A stretch of 64,000 nucleotides of DNA from Heloderma charlesbogerti (GCA_026122225.1 JANEZZ010000310.1:124001-188000); one strand, 5' to 3'; shown: positions 21,436 through 32,590, counted from the stretch's first letter. Made by a program: numbers and translations. Notes: generated from the sequence alone by a model not told the origin.

Positions 21436-21880
21436 GGAGGGTTTATAGCTCAGTGTTAGGGCAGATGCTTTGCATGCAGAAGGTCCCGGCTAAATCCCTT
21501 GCAGGATTGCAGTTATAAGGATCAGGTAACAGGTGATTTGAAAGACCCTTCTCTACCTGAGACACTGGAAAGCCACTGCAAGTCGGAGCAGGCAATATTG
21601 GGCTACATGGACGAAGAATGTAACCAGTGGAGGATGGTGGCCCCAATTTTGGTGGGGGCATGGATGCATTCTGGGTTTTAGACAGAACCAGCCAGAACTC
21701 TAAAGGAGCTATCCATGGTGCTGAAACCTATCCCACAAATGGATTCAGCATCTTGGATAGCTCCTTTAGAGTTCTGGCTAGTTCTGACTGAAACCTAGAA
21801 TGGATTCACAGCCCCACTGAAATCAGAGCAACCAGCCGCCACTGACTCTAACCTGGTATAAGGCAGCTTCCTCTAATCTG
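21436..21880 (+). repeat. tRNA-derived SINE (family A) split by a MITE
   Basis: The left part carries TATAGCTCAGTGTTAGGGC and CTTTGCATGCAGAAGG, and the right part TATAAGGCAGCTTCC. The foldback element at 21625-21844 interrupts it just after the GGGCTACATGGACGAAG word. Confidence 0.75.
21625..21844. mobile_element. Foldback MITE, family A
   Basis: The ends are CAGTGGAGGATGGTGG and its inverse ending CAGCCGCCACTG. The flanking octamers AATGTAAC (21617-21624) and ACTCTAAC (21845-21852) match at 6 of 8, in keeping with a hAT-like 8-bp duplication. Confidence 0.85.
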
Positions 21881-21884
21881 TTTC

Positions 21885-22860
21885 CAGGCCCAGTTCAAAG
21901 TGCTGATATTAACTTTTAAAGCCCTAAATGGCTTGAGGCCAGGTTACCTGAAGGATCACCTCCTCCCATATGTACCTGCCCGGACCCTAAAATCATCTTC
22001 AGAGTAGGGATGTCAGAGAAATCCGCAGTGGAATCAAATGACTTTGGACTTCTATGAATCCGACCCACAGACTCTACAGTGGACTAGCTTTTCCCACATT
22101 GCATGGATTCCATGGACCTGCAGATTGGTTTTTTGTTTTACTTTCTGGAATTTTACGCACGCTTCATCATAGATAAATACACAAAATTAAAAAAACAAAA
22201 CACCACTGGCCAAAAAGGCACATTTCCCCCATAGGCTACAGCATATATTGGGGGTGGGGGAGGAATTGGATATTTGCAGGGGATTTCCACATCTGCGGGG
22301 GATTTCCACATTTCAGGGGGGATTTGCACACTTGGGGGTTGCACATTTTTGCAAGTGCAAATTTGCGCAAATTCAGGAAATTGGAAAAAATCCAATTCTG
22401 ACAACGAGCAGATGACAGAATAAAAGGCACCTGACAATCTGCAACATGAAGACAGAACAGATTTTACAAAATTGGTACATCCCAACTTCGGTACATCCCT
22501 CTCCGGGTGCCCCTCCCAAATGAGGTGGGGCAGGTGACTACTGAGGAGAGGGTTTTTGCAGTGGTGGCACTCTACTTGTGGAGTGCCCTCTCCAGAAATT
22601 CTTGCTGGGTGCCTACGCTGTGGTCTTTTTGGTGCCTACATTGTGGTCTTTGGAGATATTTTCCAATTTTTTTAGTCCTTCTCTTTTGCTTTGAAATGTC
22701 TTGTGCTTTTAGATCTCTACCCTGCTGCTGGCTTTTACTCTGGTTTTTACTCTGGGTTTATTCTGTTTTAGATGTTTATATTATCCATTATGATGTTGTA
22801 TTTTAGGGTTTAAAATGTTGTGAACCATCCAGAGAGCTTTGTAATAAATAATAAATGTAA
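21885..22860 (+). repeat. L2-like LINE 3' end, interrupted
   Basis: The part at 21885-22004 codes KALNGLRPGYLKDHLLPYVP-like sequence with changes. The part at 22501-22860 holds the EVGQVTTEERVFAVVALYLW stretch, a T-rich 3' untranslated region and the tail GTGAACCATCCAGAGAGC followed by AATAAAT units. These are the last residues of a LINE ORF2 and its 3' end. The hAT-like element at 22005-22500 splits it. The L2 assignment is by resemblance only. Confidence 0.65.
22005..22500. mobile_element. hAT-like element, GATGTCAGAG family
   Basis: It begins TAGGGATGTCAGAGAAATCC and ends GTACATCCCT. The interior matches 14022-14452. Near the right end a small duplication repeats GGTACATCCC. The flanks CTTCAGAG and CTCCGGGT match at 4 of 8, with most differences being transitions. 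It sits inside an L2-like LINE 3' end. Confidence 0.75.
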
Positions 22861-22878
22861 CCAATGCAATAAATAATA

Positions 22879-23010
22879 AGGGTGCAATCCTATGTTCATT
22901 TAGACAGAAAAAGTCCTACAACTCCCAGCATGCCTCAGCCAGCCATGCTGGCTGGGCCATGCTGGGAGTTGCAGGACTTTGTCTGTCTGTACATGCATAG
23001 GATTGCACCG
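22879..23010. mobile_element. MITE family C, complete foldback
   Basis: The left end GGGTGCAATCCTATG and right end CATAGGATTGCACC are inverted, and CAACTCCCAGCATG pairs with CATGCTGGGAGTTG near the centre. Confidence 0.8.
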
Positions 23011-23566
23011 TAAATGGTGCATTGTGAGCTGACCCAGCACTTAGTGTGATTTTCCCATAAAAGATCAAATGAGAAAAGGCCTCAGTGCATACTCTTTATG
23101 GCCTCCAAAATTAGGACAGCAGTGGGAGAGGTTGAGAAATGTGAGATTTTCAGAAGCAGCGTAAAATAATCCAACGTATCTAGAGGAGACAGGCTGAGCA
23201 AGGAGGATACACAACTGAACATGGAAAGAGTGATTCGTTCTGGGAAAGCATCCCTTTATTCTGGCACACCACTCTGGCTGCCACCTGGCTGTGATTTTTT
23301 TCTCGTCTGCCCAGTTTTCAGCTCTTGGGTTCAGTGCCAACCCAGGCACTAGGAAAGTTAGACAGTTGGAGTCAGGCCTGTCCATGCTATGTCTGAGCAT
23401 GTTGTTTTTACTGACCTTTCCCTCCCCTTCACTAATTTATAAATTTTATTTTTTTAAAAGAAGCTGGGCTGCAATTCCATGCAGACCTACCTGGAAATAC
23501 TGGCCACTGAACATATTAGGACGTACTTCCAAATAAACATGCACCTGATTGCATTGAAGTAACACA
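23011..23566. other. No recognisable gene
   Basis: A 111-codon minus-strand frame at 23065-23400 has no recognisable domain. A short family C remnant may lie at 23470-23560. Confidence 0.45.
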
Positions 23567-23690
23567 GGGGTATTGAACCTCTTTCAGCCCAAGGACTAAG
23601 TCCCATTTCGGAGCTCTTGGGGGCTGAATTACATTGATGGGCAAAAGGGACAGGACCAATCCCCCCCTCCTCCCAAATACCAAAAATATT
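23567..23690 (+). mobile_element. hAT-like CAGGGGTATTGAACC fragment
   Basis: The start CAGGGGTATTGAACCTCTTT and the words CCATTTCGGAGCTCTTGG match the family at 13560 and 32476. Confidence 0.55.
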
Positions 23691-24279
23691 TTAGTTGTAG
23701 CACCAGATTGGGGAAGGCTGCGATAAAGCAAAGAGGGCAGCTTACATTGGGGATAAATTAACAGTGTGTGGGCAATCCATGGGGGAGCAATTATACTGAT
23801 AAGTGCAGCATGTGAGCTCTGATCTGCCTGTTGGGAGTATTGCAAGCTCATCTGCAAGTTACTGGAAGGGGGCAGTGTTGCAGTTAGTTAATTCATGGGG
23901 ATTTTGACCACAGCTAGCCTTAGGCTCTCTATAGTCTACAATGTGGTTTCCTGTGATTTCTTCCTTTTGCTGCTCCCCTTCCTCCCCCCCCCCTTCCCTT
24001 TCTCTCTCTGACTTCCACCATTGCCGGGAGCTTGTGTGTTTGCTCTCTCGCTCCTGCTGGTGAAACTGAACACAAAAGGGATTGAACAAAGTCTTATAGA
24101 AACTGTACCCTGTACCTGCATTTTATATGCAAGAACATTTGTGAGTAAAACCATTTTACCTTTTCTTCACCAAAGAAGGGTGTGGTCTCCTTTTATATGA
24201 TAGCTTTGTGTGCTTGTGGGACTGGTAAACATTCATTCTGCTTTGTCTTTTTGTTTTTTCTCTGTGAATTGCCTTTGAA
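23691..24279. other. No recognisable gene
   Basis: About 590 bases with a C-rich tract near 23975. No family recognised. Confidence 0.45.
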
Positions 24280-24700
24280 CAGGAGGCATCATTACCAAAT
24301 TATCCCATTACCACAGTGGTGCCATCAAGACTTGGGACCTCAATATTTCAGGGAGCGCCTCTCCCTATGTATGCTTGCTCGAGGATTGAGATCTGTTGGA
24401 GCCCTCCTCTATGTCCCACCAGTGCGAGACATACACTATGGTGGGGTGTGGGAGAGGGCTTTTTCTGCTGTGGCACCTCAGTTGTGGAATGCCCTCCCCT
24501 TGCAGGCCCGATTGGTGCAGACATTGGTTTCATTTCGGCGCCACATAAAAACATGGCTTCTTACCAAAGCCTTTGAGGGCTAATTGGATTCCCTGAGTTT
24601 GCACACTGTTTTAACTGTTTATTCTTTTAGATTTTAAATTGGTATTAACTAGCTTAATGATTTAATATAGTAGCTATTTAAATTCTTTTAAATAGTCTAC
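24280..24700 (+). repeat. L2-like LINE 3' end
   Basis: The frame at 24182-24583 translates with LGPQYFRERLSL, LYVPPVRDIHYGG and FSAVAPQLWNALPLQARL, the pattern of the C-terminus of L2/CR1-type ORF2. It stops at 24581 and is followed by an AT-rich 3' untranslated region. It is a 5'-truncated insertion; only the last part of the ORF is present. Confidence 0.7.
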
Positions 24701-24714
24701 CTCCTCACCACCAT

Positions 24715-24990
24715 TGTCATCAGCTGCTCTCGCTCCTCATCCTCTCTGTCATCATTTCTACCACTTGCTTGCTTGGCAGGCAGAGGGCCAGGGAGCCAGC
24801 AGGCCATGGCATCTCCTGCTTCTCCTTCACACCACCACCATTGTCTGGGCCAGAGTGAGAGGCAGGAGAGCAAACAGGCTGCAATGCTGAGCCAAGGGCT
24901 CTTGTCAGTGGGCCCCTGCTGGACTGTGGGCCCTTGGCAGTTGCCCGACCATGCCTACCCTTCATGCCAGCCCTGGCCAGAGGGCCCCTA
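24715..24990 (-). repeat. Dispersed repeat with an open frame
   Basis: On the minus strand this is homologous to 28660-28925 on the plus strand. In both, the same frame stays open for about 80 codons and reads SPAS.SG.DNG, EMP.PA.SLALCL. The family is not recognised. Confidence 0.6.
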
Positions 24991-25011
24991 TTTTGAAGTC
25001 AGCAAATTCAT

Positions 25012-25262
25012 TGAGGGCCAATATGGTGCAGTGGTTAGAGTGTTGGACTAGAACTTGGGAGAGATCCAGGTTCCAGTCCCCACTCAGCCATGAAGCTCAC
25101 TGGGTGACTTTGGGCCAGTGACTGACTCTCAGCCTAGCCTACCTCACAGGGCTGTTGTGAAGATAAAAATGGAGAGGAGGAGGAAGATCGTGTAAGCTGC
25201 CTTGGGTTCCTTGCAAGAGGAAAAAGGTAGGATTCAAATGTAATGTAATAATAAGTAATAAT
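25012..25262 (+). repeat. tRNA-derived SINE (family B)
   Basis: It starts GGGCCAATATGGTGCAGTGG, with TTAGAGTGTTGGAC and a B box GGTTCCAGTCCC. The body carries CACTGGGTGACTTTGGGCC and the 3' end has AATGTAATGTAATAATAAG. Confidence 0.85.
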
Positions 25263-25435
25263 AATACACATTACCATCAAAATAGGTGTGGCATGAGCCC
25301 ATTAAATCCAGAGTCTAAAATTACATAGTCGCATTGCTGTTGATCTACAGTCCAGCAGTTCTACTTGATGATGTGGTGTGCAAAGTTACTTGCTTAATTT
25401 TGTCCTTTTCCTTTTATGAAAGGTAATATTTCATC

Positions 25436-25643
25436 CAGTGGAGGCTGGTAGCTCTGATGTCGGTGGGGTAGTGAATCCGCTCCGGGTTTCAGCCAGAACC
25501 AGTCAGAATTCTAAAGGAGCTATCCTCGGTGTGAAGCACCAAGTGAAACACCTTGGCTAGCTCTTTTAGAGTTCTGACTGGTTTGGACGAAACCTGGAGC
25601 AGATTCACCGCCCCACTGACATCGGAGCCACCAGCCTCTGCTG
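25436..25643. mobile_element. Foldback MITE, family A
   Basis: The left end CAGTGGAGGCTGGTAGCTC and right end GAGCCACCAGCCTCTGCTG form inverted arms of about 90 bases. The flanks TTTCATC and TTTTATC are similar. Confidence 0.85.
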
Positions 25644-25990
25644 CTTTTATCTACTGAGAGCTTGGAAAACAGAAAGAAGTCTGAACACTCCATCTGATTC
25701 TGTAAGCTTCCCGCACAGACTTCCGCCCCTGACCTTACATTCCTGTTGCCTAAGAATGTCTTGATGTGTCTTTTGCCTTCTGCCTCTCCTCCAGTTGTGC
25801 TTTTCAGTGTTTGCCTCATCCAGAAGGAGCAGAACCTTTGCGAAACTGCCCTTTCCCAGGCCACAAAATTCCTCTTTCAGCAAAGAAATTCTGGCCATGA
25901 AGGTGATGCTCATAAAGGGGCTAACATGCCTGGTGGCACAGACGTAGCCTTCAGTAGCAGCTACAGCAGTGCAGGGTACTAGTTAGAACA

Positions 25991-26280
25991 GGAGTCCCCA
26001 ACGTTTGTGGACCTGTGGGCACATTTGGGAATTTAAGAAACTGTTGTGGGCACCACCACAAAATGGCTCCCACAGAGGCTGTGGCCGGTCACATAATGGC
26101 TCTTGTGGGGGGCTGGCTAGTCAAAAGCGATGACAATGTTGGCACCAGGTGGACATCACTGGGGAGAGCATTCGGGGGCAACCACCGAGCAAGCCCTCTG
26201 CCTTGTTGCCATGCTCTGAACCTCCCTCCGAGGAAGCTCTTGGAGGAGAGTGTCAGATGAAGATCGTATTGTGTGGGTAG
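25991..26280 (+). mobile_element. hAT-like AGTCCCCAACG element
   Basis: The start AGGAGTCCCCAACGTTTGTG and the words GTGGGCACATTTGGGAAT and CACAAAATGGCTCC match 15958-16310. Confidence 0.55.
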
Positions 26281-26976
26281 GTTAATCCCAGGAATGTATG
26301 GCACACGTGGAACATGGTGTCAGAAGTGACCTGCAGCTCACATATCTGCAACGCAGAACCACAATGCAAAGGAGGCGATGTCGCAATATGCTACAGTAAG
26401 AAAACAGAAAGCTCAAATGCATGGGAAGCAGCAACTGCGTAGGAGAGGGAATCCCCGCTCCAGATAAGCACTGCAGGGAGTGGGTTGGCCTACTGCCCGA
26501 TGAAGTGAACACTGCTGCGCACCAGCTATTTGCTCCTTCCAGTTGCCTTCCCATAGCCATGATTCCTGTCCCTCCCTCCCTCTGCAGTTCCAGTGGGTCC
26601 TCTTTTGCAATTAGGGCACAAGTACCAGCCCAGCCTGAGAGGCACTACATCATGCCGTTTTTCTGCTGCTGCTGAATAATGTTGATGTCTAAAGCCAAAT
26701 TGGAAAGATTTGTCAGATCAGACTTCTCCGTATCTCTGTAGGCATCTTTAACGCAAGGATTTAGAATGGGAATTTCGTGTCTGGCTGAGCCTCTATCTTT
26801 TTATCAGGCTGGAACCAAACCTCAAAGAAGAATCTAGATCCTGACATCACAGCATCAGACAAATGTGCTGACAACAGGGAGCCGTTTCTGCTGGCAAGAG
26901 ACACCACCCATCCGCCTTGGGATTCCAGTGAAAGAGAGAGGGGTTTGAAGGCTGGAGCAGAACACAGAGGGCACAT
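26281..26976. other. No recognisable gene
   Basis: About 700 bases with no recognised content. Confidence 0.5.
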
Positions 26977-27218
26977 TGATTTATGTATTGCATTTATATC
27001 TTGCCTTTTTTCCTCTTGCAAGGAACCCAAGGTGGCTTACATTACCCTCCTCCTCTCCATTTTATCCTCACAACAACAACCCTGTGAGGTAGGTTGGGCT
27101 AAGAGTCTGTGACGAGCCCACAGTCACCCAGTTTGCTTCCATGGCCAAGTGGGGACTAGAACCTGGATCTCCCAGCTTCCAGTCCAACACTCTAGCCACT
27201 ACACCACACTGGCTCTCC
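26977..27218 (-). repeat. tRNA-derived SINE (family B)
   Basis: On the minus strand it starts GAGCCAGTGTGGTGTAGTGG and has the B box GGTTCTAGTCCC. It ends in the AAAGGCAAGATATAAATG tail. Confidence 0.9.
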
Positions 27219-27325
27219 AGTGCACACATAGCAATTAGGAAACGATTGATCCATCAACTATGAATAGGGTAGGGCAAAAATTCATCAGGAGACATGGAGG
27301 GTCACTTCCTATTGTAAACCAGGCC

Positions 27326-27428
27326 CCACCCTAACCTGGCGCCCTCCAGCTGTGTTAGACTACAACTCCTATCATCCCCAGCCAGCTGGGGTCCAACACA
27401 TCTGGAGAACTCCAAGTTGGGGGAGGCT
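27326..27428. mobile_element. Foldback MITE, family B
   Basis: CCTAACCTGGCGCCCTCCAG on the left pairs with CTCCAAGTTGGGGGAGGC on the right. Confidence 0.75.
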
Positions 27429-27505
27429 ATTAGAGCCTCTGTAATTTTTTTTTAATTGCCCAACCTCCCCAAAACTAGAGCTGCAGGACTATTGGATTAA
27501 TCTGG

Positions 27506-27633
27506 GGGCAGGCAGCTTGGTGCCCTCCGGATGTTTTGGACTACAACTCCCATAAGCCCCAGGCAGCATGGCTGATAGTCAGGGATTGTGGGTGTTGCAA
27601 TCCAAAAAATCTGGAGGGTACCAGGTGGCCTAC
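27506..27633. mobile_element. Foldback MITE, family B
   Basis: GGTGCCCTCCGGATGTTTTG on the left pairs with CTGGAGGGTACCAGG on the right. Confidence 0.75.
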
Positions 27634-27663
27634 CCTCTGGATTAATTGATTAAAACACCTTTA

Positions 27664-27714
27664 GGGCACAATCCTAGGACTTTGTCTGTCTAAACATGCA
27701 TAGGATTGTGCCTT
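27664..27714. mobile_element. MITE family C fragment
   Basis: Contains GGCACAATCCTAGGACTTTG and the inverse CATAGGATTGTGCC, a shortened foldback lacking most of its interior. Confidence 0.6.
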
Positions 27715-28659
27715 CAATGACTAAAAAGGTGCCCTGGTTAATTGGGCAGGATATATTTATCTTAAATAGATGAGATCATAATAATATAGGGTAGGATACA
27801 AATGTTTTAAATAAATAAATGTATACCTGCCCGTCCATGGATGAAAATGGCAGATGGTGAGCCCCTTCTTAGAAGAGGTATTTCTCCCTTCCCTCACACA
27901 CTGAAGAAATGCCTCTTCTAAGATGGTGCCTCCTATGACCCATGTGTGTATCATCTAAAAACCAAGAAAATAGGATTCTTGCTTCAGAAATATTGTTTTT
28001 AGCCATATTCAAATGTATGGAAATATAATTGATATAGATTAATTACTTAACTCCTTAATCAGCCCTACAAAAAATGTTCAGTTATATATCCTATCTTCAC
28101 AAACACGGAATTGTGCCGTTCATGTCTGATTCTATGCATGTTCATTGTGTTGAAGGGGACTTACTCTCAGGTACGTGTGTGAGATTAGCCTCTTTCCTCT
28201 TGTATTATGTCTTGCTTATTCTGGCCAGCATAAGTGCAAAGCGATCTCCCTCAGGGAAAGTACTTTCCATCTGGAAGGGCCCTGAGATTGGTCAGCAGCA
28301 GAGCTCTGCAGAGATCGCCAGGGGATTTGCAGGGATTTGCTAGAAGGGGGCCTATTTCTTGCCGCACAGCCGCTGAGTTATGAGTGCTGACTGCTGAGTC
28401 CTTGCCAGGGGCGGCCGGCTCCTCTGAATCATGTTGTGCAATAGTCTGCATCATTGCCAGGTTTAATAAGTCTAATGAGTGCCAGCTGGATAAGCATACT
28501 CCCTGGAGTGCAGGCCAAGACTCGCTCTCTAGCCTAAAGACTCCTTCTGAGCCAGTTTTTCTTGCAGGAACAGAAGAACAGAAGTCCTGCTGCTCAAGAT
28601 GGGCCTTTGTTCGGCTTTATTCTCCATCACCACCTCTGTCCTGTGACTCCTCCTACCTT
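27715..28659. other. No recognisable gene
   Basis: About 950 bases. The plus-strand frame that starts at 28384 enters the repeat at 28660 and is not a recognised gene. Confidence 0.5.
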
Positions 28660-29018
28660 CAGTCTGCTGATTTCAGGGTCAGCACCAAAGGTCAGCATGG
28701 TGGGGCACTTGCTGAGGGCCCAAACCCCAACCGGGGGCCCACTGACAAGAACCCCTCTTCACCATTGCAACCTGCTCATTCACCTGCCTCTTGCTCTGGC
28801 TCAGACAACGGTGATGGGGAGGAGGCGCAGGAGATGCCGCAGCCAGCTAGCTCACTGGCTCTCTGCCTGGCAAGCAATCAGGTGATCGCAGTGATGAAGA
28901 AAAGGGGCAGCAGCAACTGATGGCAACTGCTGGTGGGGAAATGGGAGACTCACAAAGGGAGGGGACCCATTGCGGGTGTCTTGCCCAAGGACACTCAAAA
29001 ACCTGGAGCCAGCACTGT
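28660..29018 (+). repeat. Dispersed repeat with an open frame
   Basis: Homologous in inverse to 24715-24990. The 178-codon frame 28384-28920 covers the shared part with SPASCSGSDNGDG and SSLALCLASNQV. The last 45 bases match the start of the window (1-45). The function is unknown. Confidence 0.6.
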
Positions 29019-29124
29019 CTGGTTTAAGAAATAAGTCAGTCTCTAAGGACTTGCACGTGATATAAAACCTGGGTATTCCCCTCCCACTTTTTCCAGACTC
29101 AATCCCACACCAGCTGCAGGGACA

Positions 29125-29290
29125 TAATAAGCTACCCTATACCAGGTCAGACTAGCTGTCCTTCTGGTGTACTCGGACTGACAGTGGCTCTCCAAGATCT
29201 CTGGCACGGACAGGTTTTATCCATCACCTGATGCCTCATCCTTTTAACTGCAGATGCCAGCGACTGAAACTGAGTGTCACAGAGCCAGGC
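29125..29290 (-). repeat. tRNA-derived SINE (family A), degraded
   Basis: The inverse of the family A body: CCTATACCAGGTCAGAC at the left and GCCAGCGACTGAAACTGAG at the right. Confidence 0.55.
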
Positions 29291-29745
29291 CACCTGTCCC
29301 ATGAGGCAGACCCATGCTGGGGCACACGCTGTTTATTTTACTCAGAAGTAGGTTGCCACCACTCCTCTGCTTCCCCAGAACAGAGATGAGCCTCCAAATT
29401 TCACAGGTATTTGCCCGAGAGAAGGGAAATATTGGGGAAAAAATCAACATAAGTTCTGCTTAAAGTAGACCCATTGAAATGAGTGGGATTTAAGTTAGTC
29501 ATGAATAGATATGTGAAGGCCTGGAAAGAAACCAGAAAAATGTTGAGGGGGTGTTTTTTCCGGGGGGGGGGGTTCCAAGGACCATTTTTGTTTTTTTCCA
29601 AAAAATTGGGAAAATTGAACAGCTTTGAATTATGAAAAGTTTTCTTTGAAAATTTAAGATGAAGTATTTATATATTGCTACCCAGCCCTTACTCCCTCAA
29701 ATGATTTCTAAAAACTATATAATGAGAACACTTTTATAGAAAGAC
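29291..29745. other. No recognisable gene
   Basis: An A/T-rich stretch with a G run at 29563. The right part loosely resembles the interior of the next element. Confidence 0.4.
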
Positions 29746-30460
29746 TAGAGATGTAAAATGTCTGGAAATAATGAAGCCATGGGGGAAAGTGTGTTTTTAA
29801 TCCTCTCTGTAAGATTCCCAGCATAGTTAATTCTTTAATTCCTTATTAAATTATTGATCTAAAATAGATTTTACTGATAGATGTTTATGCTCAGTTTTCC
29901 ACCATGTGAGTAGTCACCATTGTGCATTCTTGACAGTAAATGTGCATTCTTGACAGCTTGGGTTTTGTTCTATAGAGTCCTGTGTTTCTGATGCTGTAGC
30001 AGACATTTAATGTAGTTCTAATCTATTCGGACAATAATTTCAAATTTACTAACTGAGTGTACTTTTAAAAGTGCTAAAATATGATAATTTTATGAGCAGA
30101 CTAAGTTATACATAAAATAACTTTAGGAACAGAAAGGCTGCTTTATGTTCCTAAAGCAGCTCTCCCTGACCTGGTGCCTTCTGGATGTTTTGGACTACAG
30201 TGCCCAGCATTCTTGACCATTGGCAATGCTGCCTGAGGCTGATGGGAGCTGAAATCCAAAATATCTGATGGGTGCCAGGTTGGATAAGGCTGTCTTAAAA
30301 CAACAAAGTGACTTTAGAGCTGTAAAGAGCACTAAAAAAAATAAGTATTGTTTTTTTTAAAAAAAAATCCCAAAATTTCCCTTTTTTTCCAAAACCTACC
30401 CAGAAAAAAACGTGTTTTTTTCCCCATGGCCTCAACATTTCTCAAAGTTTTACATCTATA
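29746..30460. mobile_element. Putative DNA transposon with long inverted ends
   Basis: The left end TAGAGATGTAAAATG and about 30 more bases (including AAGCCATGGGGGAAA) are the imperfect inverse of the right end, which ends AGTTTTACATCTATA and contains TCCCCATGGCCTC. The flanking octamers AGAAAGAC and GTCATGAC match at only 4 of 8. A 20-base tandem duplication (GTGCATTCTTGACAG units) lies at 29922-29957, and a family B foldback sits inside. Confidence 0.5.
30156..30294. mobile_element. Foldback MITE, family B
   Basis: CTGACCTGGTGCCTTCTGG on the left pairs with GGTGCCAGGTTGGATAAGGC on the right. It lies inside 29746-30460. Confidence 0.75.
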
Positions 30461-31119
30461 GTCATGACTAACAAGTCACATTCATTTTAATGGGCCTACT
30501 TTACATAGGCCTTATGTTGGATGTTACCCACTGCTTTGCACATCTGCTGGTAACTGCCAGTCTAGACCCAATCTGGACCAAACGTCCAGAAATGTGATAT
30601 ACCCACGATAGGAGAGCTACCTTGAGGAAAGAGGTCTCAATCATGCAACAAGTGAGTAGCAACAACGACAGTGGGATATAAATGTAATAATGAATCAATA
30701 CTGACCATAACCTTTTGGGGGTCTTCTTGGTGGCACCTCTGCAACTTATTACATGGCCTCTAGATGGCATGCGGTGACCCTAATACGTTTCTGCCTGGCT
30801 GGCTCCGAGCTCCGGACCATCCTGACCCCAGAGAGAGACCAATCTGTGGTAGCCCGAAATGGGTGAGCCAAAGTCCACAGCTGGGAAGGGAAGGCAGAAG
30901 TTAATGCTGTAAGGCAGGACAGCAGGATGTGACAAATGAAAACGGCCTGGAAAATCTGCACAAAGGACATCCCTTTACCATTTCCATAAAAACTAGAACT
31001 ACATGAAAACGTCTAATGACATTCATAATCAGCTTCAGAATAAAAAACTTTCCATACACACAAGCTGATCTCTGGAACTCGTTTTCCTAGGATATGGTAC
31101 CAATCGACAGAACATGTGG
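30461..31119. other. No recognisable gene
   Basis: About 660 bases with no recognised content. Confidence 0.5.
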
Positions 31120-31200
31120 GGGTGGGCATTGTCCATGCTGGCTGGGGGTAATGGGAGTTGTAGTCCAACACATCTAGAGGGCACCAGTTGGGGAAGTCTG
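31120..31200. mobile_element. Foldback MITE, family B, right half
   Basis: Reads GGGAGTTGTAGTCCAACACA and GGGCACCAGTTGGGGAAG. The left half is missing. Confidence 0.65.
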
Positions 31201-31218
31201 GTCTACTGGCAGCAGGCC

Positions 31219-31691
31219 TAGGGTGGCCATGTGTCCTCTTTTACAGAGGACTGCCCTCTGTTTTGACGGCATCCTCTGTTTCAGCCTTCCCCAACCTGGC
31301 GCCCTCCAGGTGTGTTGGACTACACCTCCCAGCGCTCCCCAGCCAGCCATATTGGCTGAGGAGGCTGGGAGTTGTAGTCTAACACACCTGGAGGGCACCA
31401 AGTTGGGGAAGGCTGCTCTATCTAAGGGCTGCCCAGTCAAAGTCTGGCATAAAAATAAAGAACCATCAGAAGGAAGAGCTCAGGGGCCTTGAAGTTGCCC
31501 AGCAGAAGCAGACGGAGCAAGGCACACAGGTCACCTGGTCACAGTCTTCCATACTATGGTGAGATGTACTGTATTTCTATCTACATTGCAATAATTATTT
31601 CTAAATTTGCATCTCTACATGTCAGTTAGCATATGCCAATTCTAGGCAAATTTGTGTCCTCTTTTTTGGTGATACCCAGGCGGCCACCGTA
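31219..31691 (+). repeat. TAGGGTGGCCA repeat with inserted MITE
   Basis: It runs from TAGGGTGGCCATGTGTCC to CGGCCACCGTA. A family B foldback at 31283-31415 interrupts it. This is the copy with both ends most clearly visible on the plus strand. Confidence 0.7.
31283..31415. mobile_element. Foldback MITE, family B, complete
   Basis: CAGCCTTCCCCAACCTGGCG on the left and CCAAGTTGGGGAAGGCTG on the right form long paired arms, with CTGGGAGTTGTAGTC near the centre. It lies inside the TAGGGTGGCCA repeat, so it is younger than that repeat. Confidence 0.85.
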
Positions 31692-31739
31692 ACAGCAGCC
31701 CTCTGACGTCTTGCTCAGCACTGCTGCTGGCACTCCTTC

Positions 31740-31815
31740 AACCGGAGATGCTGGCAATTGAACTTGCGCCGTACGCATACAAAGCATGCACCCTGCCTCT
31801 GAGCCACAGCTTGCT
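31740..31815 (-). repeat. tRNA-derived SINE (family A), 5' fragment
   Basis: The inverse of the tRNA-like head: CATGCACCCTGCCTCTGAGC and CCGGAGATGCTGGC. Confidence 0.55.
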
Positions 31816-31916
31816 TTGAGGGGAGGGAAGCTTTTTGTCCATGCTTTGCCAGCCCCCGGTCTGCACGGTATGTCTGAGAAGAGCCAGAGAACAGGAGACT
31901 GTTCAGACAGTATCAA

Positions 31917-31940
31917 GAGCAGCAGCAGCAGCAGCAGCAG
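31917..31940. repeat. AGC trinucleotide run
   Basis: About eight AGC units. Confidence 0.9.
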
Positions 31941-32475
31941 TGAGCTTCACAAGATCTGACATTTATGCGAACAGGAGTGGCATGTGCACTGACATTTGAT
32001 ACGATGAGAATCATAACAGGCTATCGATCCTTTTTTGCTTTGGGGCCCAAGCAACCTGCCAGCTGGGTTAAGGCAGAAACATCCCCCTGTAGGATAGGAT
32101 TCTACAATTAGGTGCATTATTAGAACTTTATGCCTTCCTCTGCCATTTCCGACACTGGCTGCCGGCAGCTGGAGACAGAGTTCTGGGCTAGATGGAATGT
32201 GGGTCTACTCAGCTCAGCTGGTTTTATGTTCTAATTCAAAATTTATAACTCTCCAAAGAACTCTCTGCACCAGCAAATATATTTGCCGCTGTCCTTCTGG
32301 TACAGACGGACGAGGGTTGAGTTGCGCACCGAAATAATCTGTATAGTGGAGTCCTTCTGGGATCATACCCCTTCAGAGGATGGGCTGGGGGATTTTTAAT
32401 GCTCTCTCGTGTTAAAACGGAACACCTCACTTTTCATGTAGAAATGTAGCCCATCAGGGAAAGGATATGCTAGAG
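31941..32475. other. No recognisable gene
   Basis: Mostly unrecognised. A family A SINE remnant (GGGCTAGATGGAATGTGGG) lies at about 32150-32235. Confidence 0.45.
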
Positions 32476-32590
32476 CAGGGGTGCTTTTTTCGAGCTGAGG
32501 GTGAAATTGCATAATGGGAAAGGTTTCGGGGGCCATATGCCATCTGTGGGTGGGGCCAAATGTGATTATTACCATTTTAAGCCTTCTCCA
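32476..32590 (+). mobile_element. hAT-like CAGGGGTGCTTTT fragment
   Basis: Starts CAGGGGTGCTTTTTTCGAGC and contains GGGGGCCATATGCC and GTGGGTGGGGCCAAA, as in 13560-13984 and 23567. Confidence 0.5.

Noticed and set aside
28384..28920. A 178-codon frame taken as a host gene
   Set aside because: Its second half is an interspersed repeat with an inverse copy at 24715-24990, and no splice or domain evidence supports a gene. It is kept only as a finding.
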